The notes: generated from the letters alone by a model not told the origin. 64,000 nucleotides of DNA from Phytoactinopolyspora mesophila (GCF_010122465.1 NZ_WLZY01000009.1:1-64000), one strand, 5' to 3'; positions 34,374 to 42,666 are shown, counted from the first letter of the stretch. A program made the numbers and translations.

Positions 34374-34855
34374 CGCGGCGACCGTGCCGACACCAGCCGA
34401 GCGACGTACGCAGGCAGGCGCGGAAGGAAGTAGTCCCAGCCGGTGACGTGGTCGCGGTACTTCTCCTCGAGCACAGCCGCCTCCCAGCCCTTCTCCCGGA
34501 AACCCGTCTCAGTGAGACGCAGAAGCGTGCCCCCTTCCGACGGGATCAGCTCGAAGGTCACCAGGAGCGAATTGGCCGGCGTCGCGGCCTCGCCTTCGTC
34601 GTACACCCATCGGAAGGAGAACCGCCGGGGCGGATCGGCCTCCATCACGGTGAATTGTTCGACGTGTGCCTCCGGAGAAGATCGGTCGCCGAACGAGATG
34701 CTGCCGGTAGCGCCGGGCACCGACTCGAACGCTGCCTCGTCGGGCCACCACTCCCGTAGATGTTCAGCAGTGCTCACGACCTCGTAGACCACCTCGGGCG
34801 TGGCTTCGACGTGAATCTGCCGCTCAATGCTGCCGTACTCCATGCGACGAACCAT
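34370..34855 (-). CDS. SRPBCC (AHSA1-like) domain protein
   Basis: This protein of about 161 residues has the fold signature IERQIHVEATPEVVYEVVS and LREWWPDEAAFE. Two starts are possible, ATG at 34855 and ATG at 34843; GGAAGG abuts the first and is 12 bases from the second, so the choice is open. First gene of the SRPBCC-ArsR-SRPBCC operon; a palindromic operator ends five bases before 34855, so the transcript leader must be very short. Confidence 0.87.
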   Translation of the reverse strand: MVRRMEYGSIERQIHVEATPEVVYEVVSTAEHLREWWPDEAAFESVPGATGSISFGDRSSPEAHVEQFTVMEADPPRRFSFRWVYDEGEAATPANSLLVTFELIPSEGGTLLRLTETGFREKGWEAAVLEEKYRDHVTGWDYFLPRLPAYVARLVSARSPR

Positions 34856-34859
34856 CCTT

Positions 34860-34923
34860 CCGCAACCTTTGGTTGCGGATGACAGTAGCGCGACCTCCAC
34901 CTAATGCGCAACCATTGGTTGCG
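34860..34923. promoter_or_regulatory. Paired CGCAACC-N3-GGTTGCG operators of the ArsR/SRPBCC operon
   Basis: Two palindromes, CCGCAACC-TTT-GGTTGCGG (34860-34878) and CGCAACC-ATT-GGTTGCG (34907-34923), are 46 bp apart centre to centre. On the minus strand, TTGCGC inside the second and TACTGT at 34883-34888 have promoter-like spacing of 18, so the two sites would cover the -35 region and the transcription start. Confidence 0.8.
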
Positions 34924-34967
34924 TTAAGAATCGACGCAGGCTCCACCATCCGCCTCGACGTGCCTGA

Positions 34968-36377
34968 CTAGTCGTCCACAGCGTCCGGCATCACCGACGT
35001 GTCGAGCGCCCACGCTCGTCCGTCCGCCGCTCCGCCGAGCGTGACCGTTAGCTCCGGGGACGGCCAGTACACGCGCGTGGTCAGAGCATCGCCGTCGGAG
35101 GTAAAGATCTCGACGAGCGAACCGTCGACGAACAACCTGAGCTCACTCGTCGTCCGCCGGGGGAGCTTTAACCAGCGCGTACCCATGACTGCGTCGGTGA
35201 CCTCGACGTTCAGTGACCCGCGAGCGATGTCGGCCACGACGCTCAGCCGGGCCGCCCCGGCGACGATCGACCAACCTCCGCCGTCATGTCCGACGGTCCC
35301 CGCCAGTTCGACGGCGGGCCGATCGACAACGACGCCCGTCGCCAGGTCCGCGGGCCCGGCCAGAAGGCCTCGCCGCAGCCGCTGAAGTTCGGGCACCGGC
35401 TCCACCGTCACCCGGCCATCTTCGATGGACAATGTCCGCGGCACCGACAAGGCGCCCACCTGCCGCATCGATGCCTGTGTCTCCTCCGGCACACGTTCCT
35501 GCGCCCAGCCCCATAGCAGCGTCCGCCCGGCTTCGTCGGTCATGACAGCTGGTGCGTAGAAGACGTCCCCGTGGTCCAGCAGCCGGGCGGGGCCACCGGC
35601 GAAACCACCGTCGGCCACGGCACCGGTGACGTATACGGCGTGCATCAACGGCTTCGCTGCCGCCGGATCCTGGCAGCCGAACACGAGCAGTGCTCGGTCA
35701 CCGTCGACGACGAGCTGCGGGCACTCCCAGTGTTCTCCGAGGTCGATCCCATCCTCCCGGCGGCCGGCACTGAAGAACACCCCCCGGTACTGCCACGACG
35801 TCGCGTCATCCGACTCGTACCGCAAGACGGTGCCGTGCCGTTCCCCAGTCAATGTGCCGCTGCCCAGCAGCATCTGCCAGCGGTGGCCGTCGTGCCAGAG
35901 GAACGGATCGCGGTGGTAGCCGCTGCCCAGCTCCGCAGGGGGCGCTGGGATCAGCGGATTGGCGATGTCCTTCGTCCACTCGGTCAGGTCCGCGGAACCC
36001 CAGGCGCGGCAGACCGACTCGACCCGGGCGTCGTCGGCGCCGACGACGCCCGTGTAGTACATGGCCGGGCGCCCCTCGACCTCACGCACGCAGCCCGACC
36101 AGCAGCCGTCGACGTCCGCGGCGCCGGGGCCGGGAACGACGGCGTCGGAGTGCCGCTCCCACCGGATGAGGTCCGGCGACGACACGTGTCCCCAGCGTGG
36201 CGGCCCCCAGAACGGCGCATCCGGATTCGCCTGAAAGAACAGGTGGTACGTCCCGTTCCATTGAACCGGGCCGTTCGGATCGTTGATCCAGTTCCGCGCC
36301 CCGGTGACGTGAAAGCGTGGCCGCCATTGTTCAGGAGCCTGGACAACACCGGCGGCCACCTGCGTTTGCTGCGTCAC
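34968..36377 (-). CDS. Cytosolic GH32 beta-fructosidase, canonical motifs
   Basis: This 469-residue enzyme has no signal peptide. It carries the standard GH32 residues: nucleophile Asp in NWINDPNG (about residue 33), GYHRDPFLW (about 153) and acid/base Glu in GEHWECPQLV (about 217), followed by the beta-sandwich with LFVDGSLVEIFTSDG. The expected reaction is release of fructose from sucrose, inulobiose/levanbiose or short fructans. The GTG start overlaps the stop of the GH172 gene (GTGA), so both enzymes are made together and probably act in sequence. It is the last gene of the second operon and differs from the WMNEPHA pair in the first. Confidence 0.94.
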   Translation of the reverse strand: MTQQTQVAAGVVQAPEQWRPRFHVTGARNWINDPNGPVQWNGTYHLFFQANPDAPFWGPPRWGHVSSPDLIRWERHSDAVVPGPGAADVDGCWSGCVREVEGRPAMYYTGVVGADDARVESVCRAWGSADLTEWTKDIANPLIPAPPAELGSGYHRDPFLWHDGHRWQMLLGSGTLTGERHGTVLRYESDDATSWQYRGVFFSAGRREDGIDLGEHWECPQLVVDGDRALLVFGCQDPAAAKPLMHAVYVTGAVADGGFAGGPARLLDHGDVFYAPAVMTDEAGRTLLWGWAQERVPEETQASMRQVGALSVPRTLSIEDGRVTVEPVPELQRLRRGLLAGPADLATGVVVDRPAVELAGTVGHDGGGWSIVAGAARLSVVADIARGSLNVEVTDAVMGTRWLKLPRRTTSELRLFVDGSLVEIFTSDGDALTTRVYWPSPELTVTLGGAADGRAWALDTSVMPDAVDD

Positions 36378-37750
36378 CGCAGGCCTTCGAGGAACGACGC
36401 GCGGATGCGGCTGGCGTTCTCGGCATTGGCGGCCTGCCGCTCACGCGTGTCCTGGGCCCGGCGCTCGAGCCACTCGGCGCGGCGCCGTTCGAACTCATTC
36501 ATCCGTTCGTCGCGCTGCCTGAGCATCGCCTGCCGGACCTCGTCCAGCGTGTCCCGGTCCGGCAGAACAACGCCATCGGCGGGCGGGGACGCCGGGCGAC
36601 GCGGCAGCCGCTCCTCCACCGGCAGCATGTCGAGTCGAGGCGAGGGCAGTGTCTGGTACCAGTACGCCGTCGACGCCCAGTCATCTGCCAGGTGGTTCGC
36701 ATGGCCGTGCTCCATCGTCACCTTGATCTTCTTGTCGAAGCGAACGGGATCGGCTAGGTGGAAACGGTAGCTGACCTGGTAGCCGGGGACGTCGCCCTCG
36801 TGCACGATGGTGCCGCAGAACGGGAACGCGTTGCGCTGCATACCCCACGCCTGGTTGAAGTAGTCCTCGCCGCCGGTTCCGTGCATGCTGGGCGGCCAGA
36901 CGTCGTCATCGATGAAGATCATGTCGTCGCCCTCGCCCCACCAGGTGCCCGGGAAGTGCGCCACGGAATGGTTGCAGCCGATGTAGTTGCCGGCACCCTC
37001 GGTCTCCAGGATCACGTAGTTGCCCGCACCATCAAGGTTCGGCACCTGTGTCTCCAGGCTGTTCACCTGCAGGTCCGGGCCCCACCCGTCGCAGGGGTTC
37101 TCCCGGCGCCAGTGGGCGTGGAAGTAGAGCGTGTCTTCGGGCAGCGGCTCGGCGTAGAGCTCGTAGTCGACGTAGTAGTACTGCACGTAGGCGACGTCGT
37201 TCTGGTTCTCCACTTCGATGCGCGCCCGGCTGTTGAACGGCATCGGCAGGTAGCAGTTCAGCGCGGCCGGGCCGCCGAACTTAAGCCGCTCGTCGTCCTT
37301 GACGGAGACGGTGAACGGCAAGGATGCGAAGTTGCCCGCGATCGAGTTGCCGACGCAGAAGAAGTCGCCCAGTGGAGCGACGACGCTCGGCTCCTCCTGG
37401 TCGTCCCAGTACATCCGGATCAGCACCTTGCGGTAGTAGTCCGGGTCGGTGATCTCCCAGTTGACGCCCAGGGCGTTGTGGATCTCCAGCATGGCGACGC
37501 CGGCCTGCCGCGGATCGATCAGCCCAGGGCCGATGATCCGGCGGCAGGTTTGGGTGAACCACAGGTGCGTGATACAGCCAGGCCCCTCGATGTCGGCGAG
37601 CACCGCGGTCTCGCCTGGCATGACGACGAAGGCGTCCTCGTTGCCGCCGGTCTGGTCCCAGCTGGATACGCGGGCGCTGCGTGCCAGGCGGCGCTTGGCC
37701 GCCCGTCCGAGGAGGTCGTCACCGATGGCAAAGGGAAGGTTCTGCGACAC
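36374..37750 (-). CDS. GH172 (DUF2961) enzyme, alpha-fructofuranosidase / difructose dianhydride type
   Basis: This 458-residue protein starts at the GTG at 37750, with AAAGGAC seven bases upstream; the 44 upstream codons are unsupported. The DUF2961 fold is evident from GGNEDAFVVMPGETAVLADIEGPG (in parts), TWWGEGDDMIFIDDD and SMHGTGGEDYFNQAWG. Glu273 (GEGDD) and Glu295 (GGEDYF) have the spacing of the catalytic Glu pair as I recall it for GH172. Known GH172 enzymes act on alpha-D-fructofuranosides, difructose dianhydride I and alpha-D-arabinofuranosides. Coupling to a GH32 favours the fructose substrates here. A charged helical tail (about residues 390-458) follows the fold. No signal peptide, so it works in the cytosol. 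Confidence 0.88.
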   Translation of the reverse strand: MSQNLPFAIGDDLLGRAAKRRLARSARVSSWDQTGGNEDAFVVMPGETAVLADIEGPGCITHLWFTQTCRRIIGPGLIDPRQAGVAMLEIHNALGVNWEITDPDYYRKVLIRMYWDDQEEPSVVAPLGDFFCVGNSIAGNFASLPFTVSVKDDERLKFGGPAALNCYLPMPFNSRARIEVENQNDVAYVQYYYVDYELYAEPLPEDTLYFHAHWRRENPCDGWGPDLQVNSLETQVPNLDGAGNYVILETEGAGNYIGCNHSVAHFPGTWWGEGDDMIFIDDDVWPPSMHGTGGEDYFNQAWGMQRNAFPFCGTIVHEGDVPGYQVSYRFHLADPVRFDKKIKVTMEHGHANHLADDWASTAYWYQTLPSPRLDMLPVEERLPRRPASPPADGVVLPDRDTLDEVRQAMLRQRDERMNEFERRRAEWLERRAQDTRERQAANAENASRIRASFLEGLR

Positions 37751-37796
37751 GAAACGGGTCCTTTCTGGTGGGACAGAGTGGTGTGCGATGAACGCG

Positions 37797-38684
37797 TCAG
37801 CCCTTGAGGCCCGACGCCTTGATCGACTCGATGATCTGGCGTTGAAGGAACAGGAAGACCAGCAACGTAGGGATGGCCGCAAGCAGCGACGCAGCCATGA
37901 TCAGGTTCCATTCGCCGCCGTACTGGCTCTGGAAGGTGGCGATGCCGACCTGCACCACCCACAGATCACGGTCCCGGGCCACCGTGAGCGGCCACAGGAA
38001 GCTGTTCCACGTGGCGAGGAAGGTGATGACGCCCAGCGAGGCCAGCATCGGCTTGCTCAAGGGCAGCACCACACGGGTGAAACGCCGCAGGTAACCGGCA
38101 CCGTCGAGGTCGGCCGCCTCCTCGAGCTCACGCGGGAAGGACAGGTAGAACTGCCGCATCAGGAACACCGGGAACGCGGTAAAAGCCACCGGCAAGATGA
38201 GCCCGGCGTAGGTGTCGGTCAGCCCCATCCGGCTCACGACGTAGAACAGCGGCACCAGGATCACCGGCAGGGCCACCAGCAGCGTCGAGAAGAACATGGC
38301 GAAGATCGCCTCCCGGCCGCGGAACCGCAACCGGGCCAGCGCGTAGCCGGCCATCGCTCCGAAGCCGACCAGCAGCACGGTCACCGCCACCGACACGCCC
38401 AGGCTGTTGGCCAGGTAGCGGGCGAACGGGATCCGGGTGAAGACCGTGACGATGTTGTCGAGCGTCGGGCTCTCGGGAATGAGGCTTGAGCTGGTCGCTT
38501 CCTCGGGCGGCTTCAGCGCGCCGGAGACCATCCACAACAGCGGGAACAGCTGCACCAGCGCCAGCACGCTTGCCAGAACCAGCGCGATGACGGTGGAGAT
38601 GCGCAGGCTGCGGCGACGTTGCAGGGACTCCGATGTCGGCCGCTCGTGGCGCACCCGGATCTGGTCAGCGGTCGTCGCTCTCAA
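37797..38684 (-). CDS. CUT1 ABC importer permease (MalG type)
   Basis: This 295-residue permease starts at a TTG with a strong AAAGGAGG site upstream, inside the last 20 bases of the MalF-type gene. It has six membrane helices and the EAA loop ELEEAADLDGAGYLRRF. It is followed 46 bases later by the GH172 gene. The rare TTG start may set the ratio of the two permeases. Confidence 0.94.
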   Translation of the reverse strand: MRATTADQIRVRHERPTSESLQRRRSLRISTVIALVLASVLALVQLFPLLWMVSGALKPPEEATSSSLIPESPTLDNIVTVFTRIPFARYLANSLGVSVAVTVLLVGFGAMAGYALARLRFRGREAIFAMFFSTLLVALPVILVPLFYVVSRMGLTDTYAGLILPVAFTAFPVFLMRQFYLSFPRELEEAADLDGAGYLRRFTRVVLPLSKPMLASLGVITFLATWNSFLWPLTVARDRDLWVVQVGIATFQSQYGGEWNLIMAASLLAAIPTLLVFLFLQRQIIESIKASGLKG

Positions 38685-39636
38685 ACCTGCCTCCTTTCGT
38701 CAGCCAGAACGCGATACCGGTCAGGAGCATCAGCGCCAGGGCGTACCAGACCGCCATCGCCGACGCGTATCCGAACTGGTTGCCGCGGAAGGCCTGCTGG
38801 TAGATGTAGAAAATGCCGAGGCTCGTGGAGTTCGCCGGGCCACCCTGCGTCATGACATAAATGAGGTCGAACGCCTGCAGCCCGGCTAAGCCGGCGATTG
38901 TGGCCAGCACGAGCGCGAAGAACGTCGTCGGGCGCAGCAACGGGAGCACCACGCTGAACAGCATGCGGAAGTAGCCGGCGCCGTCCAGCCGTGCGGCCTC
39001 ATGCAATTCGCTGGGGATGTCCTGCAGGCCGCCTAGCAGAATGATCATGTAGAAGCCGACGAAAAACCAGATGCTGATGAAGACGACGGTCCATAGCGCG
39101 AAGTCCGGATCGCCGAGGAAGGACGGCGGATTCTCGATCCCGATAGCCTGCAACCACGAGTGCACGACGCCGACTCGATCGGCCAGCATGTACCGCCACA
39201 CCAGCCCGACCACCACCAGGCTCACCGTGTACGGGGCGAAGAACGCCGCCCGGAAGAACGCGCGGCCTGGAAGGTTGCCGTTGACCAGCAACGCCATGAT
39301 CAACGCCAGCACGTACAGACCTGGCACGAACGCCCCGACGTAGAGCAACGTCACCCGCATGCTTTTCAGGAACAGCGGGTCACCGAACATGCGGCGGTAG
39401 TTGTCCAGGCCGACGAAGTCCATCCGCCCGAACCCGTCCGCCGATGTGAAGCTGAGCACGAACGCGAGCAGCATCGGCACCATGACGAAGATGCCGACAC
39501 CGATCGCGGACGGAGCGACAAAGGCGTAGCCGGCCAGAGACTCGCGTTGTCGGCGGGTCAGACGCGCCGCCGCTCGGCCCGGCCGGTCCCGGACCGGGTG
39601 TGAACGAAGCGGGTGTGAACGAAGAGTGGTGGACAT
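38665..39636 (-). CDS. CUT1 ABC importer permease (MalF type)
   Basis: This 323-residue permease starts at the ATG at 39636, 13 bases after the binding-protein stop; a longer frame is not supported. It has a first helix GYAFVAPSAIGVGIFVMVPM, FTSADGFGRMDFVGLDNYRR and the EAA loop LHEAARLDGAGYFRML. The N-terminus is rich in Arg/Ser/His with a duplicated RSHPLRSHPV segment. It pairs with the MalG-type protein downstream. Confidence 0.94.
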   Translation of the reverse strand: MSTTLRSHPLRSHPVRDRPGRAAARLTRRQRESLAGYAFVAPSAIGVGIFVMVPMLLAFVLSFTSADGFGRMDFVGLDNYRRMFGDPLFLKSMRVTLLYVGAFVPGLYVLALIMALLVNGNLPGRAFFRAAFFAPYTVSLVVVGLVWRYMLADRVGVVHSWLQAIGIENPPSFLGDPDFALWTVVFISIWFFVGFYMIILLGGLQDIPSELHEAARLDGAGYFRMLFSVVLPLLRPTTFFALVLATIAGLAGLQAFDLIYVMTQGGPANSTSLGIFYIYQQAFRGNQFGYASAMAVWYALALMLLTGIAFWLTKGGRFESDDR

Positions 39637-39649
39637 GGCGGCAGATTCC

Positions 39650-41095
39650 CTAGGAGCCGAGCGGGGCGCCGTCGTAACCGGCAAGCGCGGCGTTGATCTC
39701 CTCGTGCGCTTGCCCGGCGGCCGCCGCGGGATTGGTGCCGTTGAGCTGCGCGGCCTGGATGGCGTCGGTCACGGCCCGCACCACCTCCGGGGTAAAGCGG
39801 GGCTCGCCGCGGCCGAACGGTGTGTCGTCGCTGTCGAGATCAGCCGGGTCGAGCCCGAGCACGTCGAAGGCGGCGTAGGCCATGAGCTCGTCCTGCTCGA
39901 ACAGGCCGTCGTCGTCGGCCTGCTGCATGACCGACTTGCGCACTGGAAGGCTCTTCTTGGCGTCGAACGCCCAGTCGACCATCCGGTCGACGCTCTCGTC
40001 ACCGGCCAGCGCCCAGGCGCAGAACTCTGCGGCGGCCTCGGCGTGGGCGCTGTTCTTGTTGACGCAGAACGCCCATCCGCCCATGTCGGTGATCGGATCG
40101 GCCGACAGGTCAGGCACCGGATGCGGGAACATGCCGTACTCGAAGTCGGGCGCGCCCTCCTCGAGGAATGATCCGCCCGCGGTCACCATCTGCGCCATCG
40201 CTGTGTACCCGCTGGCAAGGTTCGCGACGAGATCGCCGCCACCGCCGCCCTGCATGGTCCGTGGCGCGACACCGCGCTCGATCGCGTCCTGCCAGAATCC
40301 CAGCGCCTCGGCGGTGGCGGGGGAATCGAACGCGGAGCTCAGGCCCGACTCGTCGACCACGTCGCCACCGGCCTGCCATAGGAACGGGTACCAGGTGAAG
40401 TTCTGATAGACGTTCGGCGTGGTCTCGAACAGCACACCGAACTGGTCACCGGTGGTCAGCTTCTCCGCCACGTCGAGCAACTCTTCCCACGTTCGCGGGA
40501 TGTCCCCTTCGGAGAGCCCGGCGTCCTCGAATGCCTGCACGCTGTAGAACATGGTGAGTGGCTCGCTCTCCATCGGGATCCCGTATATCCGCCCGTCTAC
40601 GGTCCGGGTGCTCAGCGCGGAGGCGTAGAAGTCGTCCACGTTGTCGCCGAGCGCGTCGGTGAGGTCGTACAGCACGTCGCCGTTGTGATAGCGCAAGAAG
40701 TCGCCGGGGCTGATGACGAAGATGTCCGGCCCGGTCCCAGCGGAGAAGGCCGACTGCAGCTGGGTACCCTCGATGTATTCCGAGATCGGGATATAGGTCA
40801 GGCGGATCTGCACGCCGCCACGCTGATTCCATTCCTCAACCAGGTCGAGGAACCACGCGTTCTGCGCCTCGACGGCGTAGCCGCCGCCTTCTTGCGGCGC
40901 GTACCACTGCCAGAAATCGAGCGTGTCCGAGCTGCTGCCGGTAGTGCCCGAGCTGTCGTTGCCGCACGAGGCGAGCACGCTGGCACCGGCTGCCAGACCG
41001 GCACTCACACCCAGAGACGTGGTGAGGAAACGTCGGCGGGTGAGGCTGTGTCGCGGCGTCCATAACTGGCCGCGACGCGTCGCACGAGGATTCAT
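39650..41095 (-). CDS. Sugar-binding lipoprotein with Tat-type signal, second fructan operon
   Basis: This 481-residue solute-binding protein has a twin-arginine motif (LTRRRFLTTSLG) and a lipobox (GASVLASCGN), so it is probably exported folded by the Tat route and lipid-anchored. The mature part begins LDFWQWYAPQEGGGY, a typical aromatic-rich sugar-binding opening. The ATG at 41095 has AAAGGA upstream. It is the second gene of the operon, 40 bases after the LacI gene. Ligand inferred from neighbours: a fructose disaccharide, dianhydride or short fructan. Confidence 0.94.
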   Translation of the reverse strand: MNPRATRRGQLWTPRHSLTRRRFLTTSLGVSAGLAAGASVLASCGNDSSGTTGSSSDTLDFWQWYAPQEGGGYAVEAQNAWFLDLVEEWNQRGGVQIRLTYIPISEYIEGTQLQSAFSAGTGPDIFVISPGDFLRYHNGDVLYDLTDALGDNVDDFYASALSTRTVDGRIYGIPMESEPLTMFYSVQAFEDAGLSEGDIPRTWEELLDVAEKLTTGDQFGVLFETTPNVYQNFTWYPFLWQAGGDVVDESGLSSAFDSPATAEALGFWQDAIERGVAPRTMQGGGGGDLVANLASGYTAMAQMVTAGGSFLEEGAPDFEYGMFPHPVPDLSADPITDMGGWAFCVNKNSAHAEAAAEFCAWALAGDESVDRMVDWAFDAKKSLPVRKSVMQQADDDGLFEQDELMAYAAFDVLGLDPADLDSDDTPFGRGEPRFTPEVVRAVTDAIQAAQLNGTNPAAAAGQAHEEINAALAGYDGAPLGS

Positions 41096-41134
41096 GACGA
41101 TCCTTTCGTCAGTTCCCGGCTGAGCAGAGCTTGG

Positions 41135-42175
41135 TCAGCCGGACGCCGATGCTGCGGGACATCCGCAGGAGCGGCGCACGTGAATGGTCGGAGGAAGAAT
41201 CACGCTTCGAACGTCTTGCCCGGAGTCAGCGAGCCGATCGAAGAGCAGGTCTGCAGCCGCACGGCCGAGGTCTTCGACGGGTTGCGCCGCGACGGTGAGC
41301 GGTGGGTCGAGCAGATCGAAGAACGGCTGGTCGTCAAAGCCGACGACGGCGATGTCTTCGGGGACGCGCAGGCCGAGACGGCGAACTGCTCGCAGCACGC
41401 CGAGGGAGATGAGGCCGTTGGCGCAGAAGACAGCGCTCGGGCGGTCCCGCTGGGAAAGGGTTTCGATGGCCAGTCGCTCCCCCAACTCGAACGTGCCCTG
41501 GACGCCCACGGCTTGGCGCATAGTTCCTTCGATGACGGTCAACTGCGCACTCGCGGCGTCCGCGATCGCCTCACGGCATCCGGCCAGGCGCTCCAGGCTG
41601 GGGGTGGCCGCCGTCGTCCCCATCACCGCGGCGATCTGCCGGTGCCCGTGGTCGACCAGGTGCGCGACAAGTTCCCGGGCGCCCAGCCGGTGATCAACCA
41701 GCACGGCGTCGAACGGGTCCCCGGCCACCTTGCGATCCAGCGTGACGGTGGGGATACCGGCGCTCCTGAGCTGCTCAAGCGGGCCGATCTCCTGAGCGGA
41801 CGGGGCGACGATGACGCCGGCCACGTTCTCACCGATCATCAGATCGAGGTAGAGGCTCTCCTGGTCGAGATCCTCATCGGTATTGCAGAGCAGGACTGCG
41901 TGCCGGTGCTCTGCCGCAACGCCCTCGATGGCCCGCGCCACGGAGGCGAAGAAGGGGTTCTCCACGTCGGAGATCACCAGCCCGATGGCGTCTGCTCGCT
42001 GCTTGCGCAGGGCCTTCGCGGCGCGGTTCGATCGGTAACCGAGCGACGCCGCGGTATCCCTTACCCGCTGCGCCATCTCGGAGCTGACCCCCAGTTCTCC
42101 GGCGAGCGCGCGGGACACCGTCGCCGTCGATACTCCCAGCGCCTGGGCGATCTCCCGATACGTCGGTCCCGGCAT
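41135..42175 (-). CDS. LacI-family regulator of the second fructan operon
   Basis: This 346-residue regulator starts at the ATG at 42175 with the helix-turn-helix PTYREIAQALGVSTATVSRA. The frame extends 38 codons upstream, across the operator, and those codons are not credible. The effector domain begins DAIGLVISDVENPFFASVARA. Two overlapping CGTAATCGATTACG-type palindromes lie 22-48 bases before the start. It is the first gene of the operon (LacI, binding protein, two permeases, GH172, GH32), so it should repress its own operon until the sugar is present. Confidence 0.93.
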   Translation of the reverse strand: MPGPTYREIAQALGVSTATVSRALAGELGVSSEMAQRVRDTAASLGYRSNRAAKALRKQRADAIGLVISDVENPFFASVARAIEGVAAEHRHAVLLCNTDEDLDQESLYLDLMIGENVAGVIVAPSAQEIGPLEQLRSAGIPTVTLDRKVAGDPFDAVLVDHRLGARELVAHLVDHGHRQIAAVMGTTAATPSLERLAGCREAIADAASAQLTVIEGTMRQAVGVQGTFELGERLAIETLSQRDRPSAVFCANGLISLGVLRAVRRLGLRVPEDIAVVGFDDQPFFDLLDPPLTVAAQPVEDLGRAAADLLFDRLADSGQDVRSVILPPTIHVRRSCGCPAASASG

Positions 42176-42197
42176 GTGCGCGCTCCTGTCGAGTGAA

Positions 42198-42223
42198 CGT
42201 AATCGATTGCGTAATCGATTACG
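42198..42223. promoter_or_regulatory. Overlapping LacI operators, CGTAATCGATTACG
   Basis: CGTAATCGATTGCG (42198-42211) and the perfect palindrome CGTAATCGATTACG (42210-42223) share two bases and lie 12 bp apart, about one helical turn, so two dimers would bind one DNA face. They precede the regulator start at 42175. Confidence 0.82.
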
Positions 42224-42436
42224 TCGCACCGTATTCCCATCGACATTCAGATGACAAGTGTCCGTGACGCCTTCGTTACCCGACCGCACCGGAGGCCGTG
42301 CCGATCAAGCTGCCGCCGTGGTCCCGCGAACTCGCCCGGAGAACTGATAGGCCCCCATCGGGCCCCCACCGCGGCACGCCAACGTCGATTTTCCGCATGA
42401 ATGCATAAAAGCCCAGGTCAGAGACTCACAGGAGGG

Positions 42437-42510
42437 TGCCCCCGGTGGGACTCGAACCCACACTGGCCAGATTTTAAGTCTGCTGCCTCTGCCGATTGGG
42501 CTACGGGGGC
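42437..42510 (-). tRNA. tRNA with UAA anticodon (predicted Leu), class I shape
   Basis: A 74-base cloverleaf on the minus strand: 7-bp acceptor stem (42504-42510 with 42438-42444), T-stem 42445-42449/42457-42461, anticodon loop CUUAAAA with the anticodon UAA at 42474-42476, and discriminator A at 42437. The 3' CCA is not encoded. The variable region has only five bases (42462-42466), while bacterial tRNA-Leu normally has a long variable arm. The top pair of the anticodon stem is G-G. The decoding identity Leu (UUA codon) rests on the anticodon alone. Confidence 0.85.
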
Positions 42511-42595
42511 ATTTCCGACAAAGAACTCTACGCCACACTTCACCTGAGCGCAGCGGCCGATGATCGTAAAGCAGCCGGGCTACGGCAGGCAAACA

Positions 42596-42630
42596 GCGAG
42601 GGGCGGCACCTAGCCGGTGCCGCCCCTCGC
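42596..42630 (-). terminator. Perfect 15-bp hairpin terminator of cspA
   Basis: The arms at 42596-42610 and 42616-42630 (GCGAGGGGCGGCACC and its complement) enclose the loop TAGCC, 37 bases after the cspA stop. On the minus strand the stem is followed by TGTTTG, a weak T-run. It is a strong Rho-independent-like terminator for this GC content. Confidence 0.85.
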
Positions 42631-42666
42631 GCAGTCTTGCGTTTAGCGGGCTATGCCCGCCGCGAA

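Noticed and set aside
34860-34923. Hairpin attenuator
   Set aside because: The three-base centres are small and the two copies share a fixed palindromic sequence, which fits DNA operators better than RNA structures.
35571-36770. 399-codon open frame on the plus strand
   Set aside because: Antisense to the GH32 and GH172 genes, whose motifs are intact on the minus strand.
42437-42510. Suppressor tRNA reading a stop codon
   Set aside because: The anticodon UAA pairs with the UUA codon, not with the UAA stop codon, which would need the anticodon UUA.
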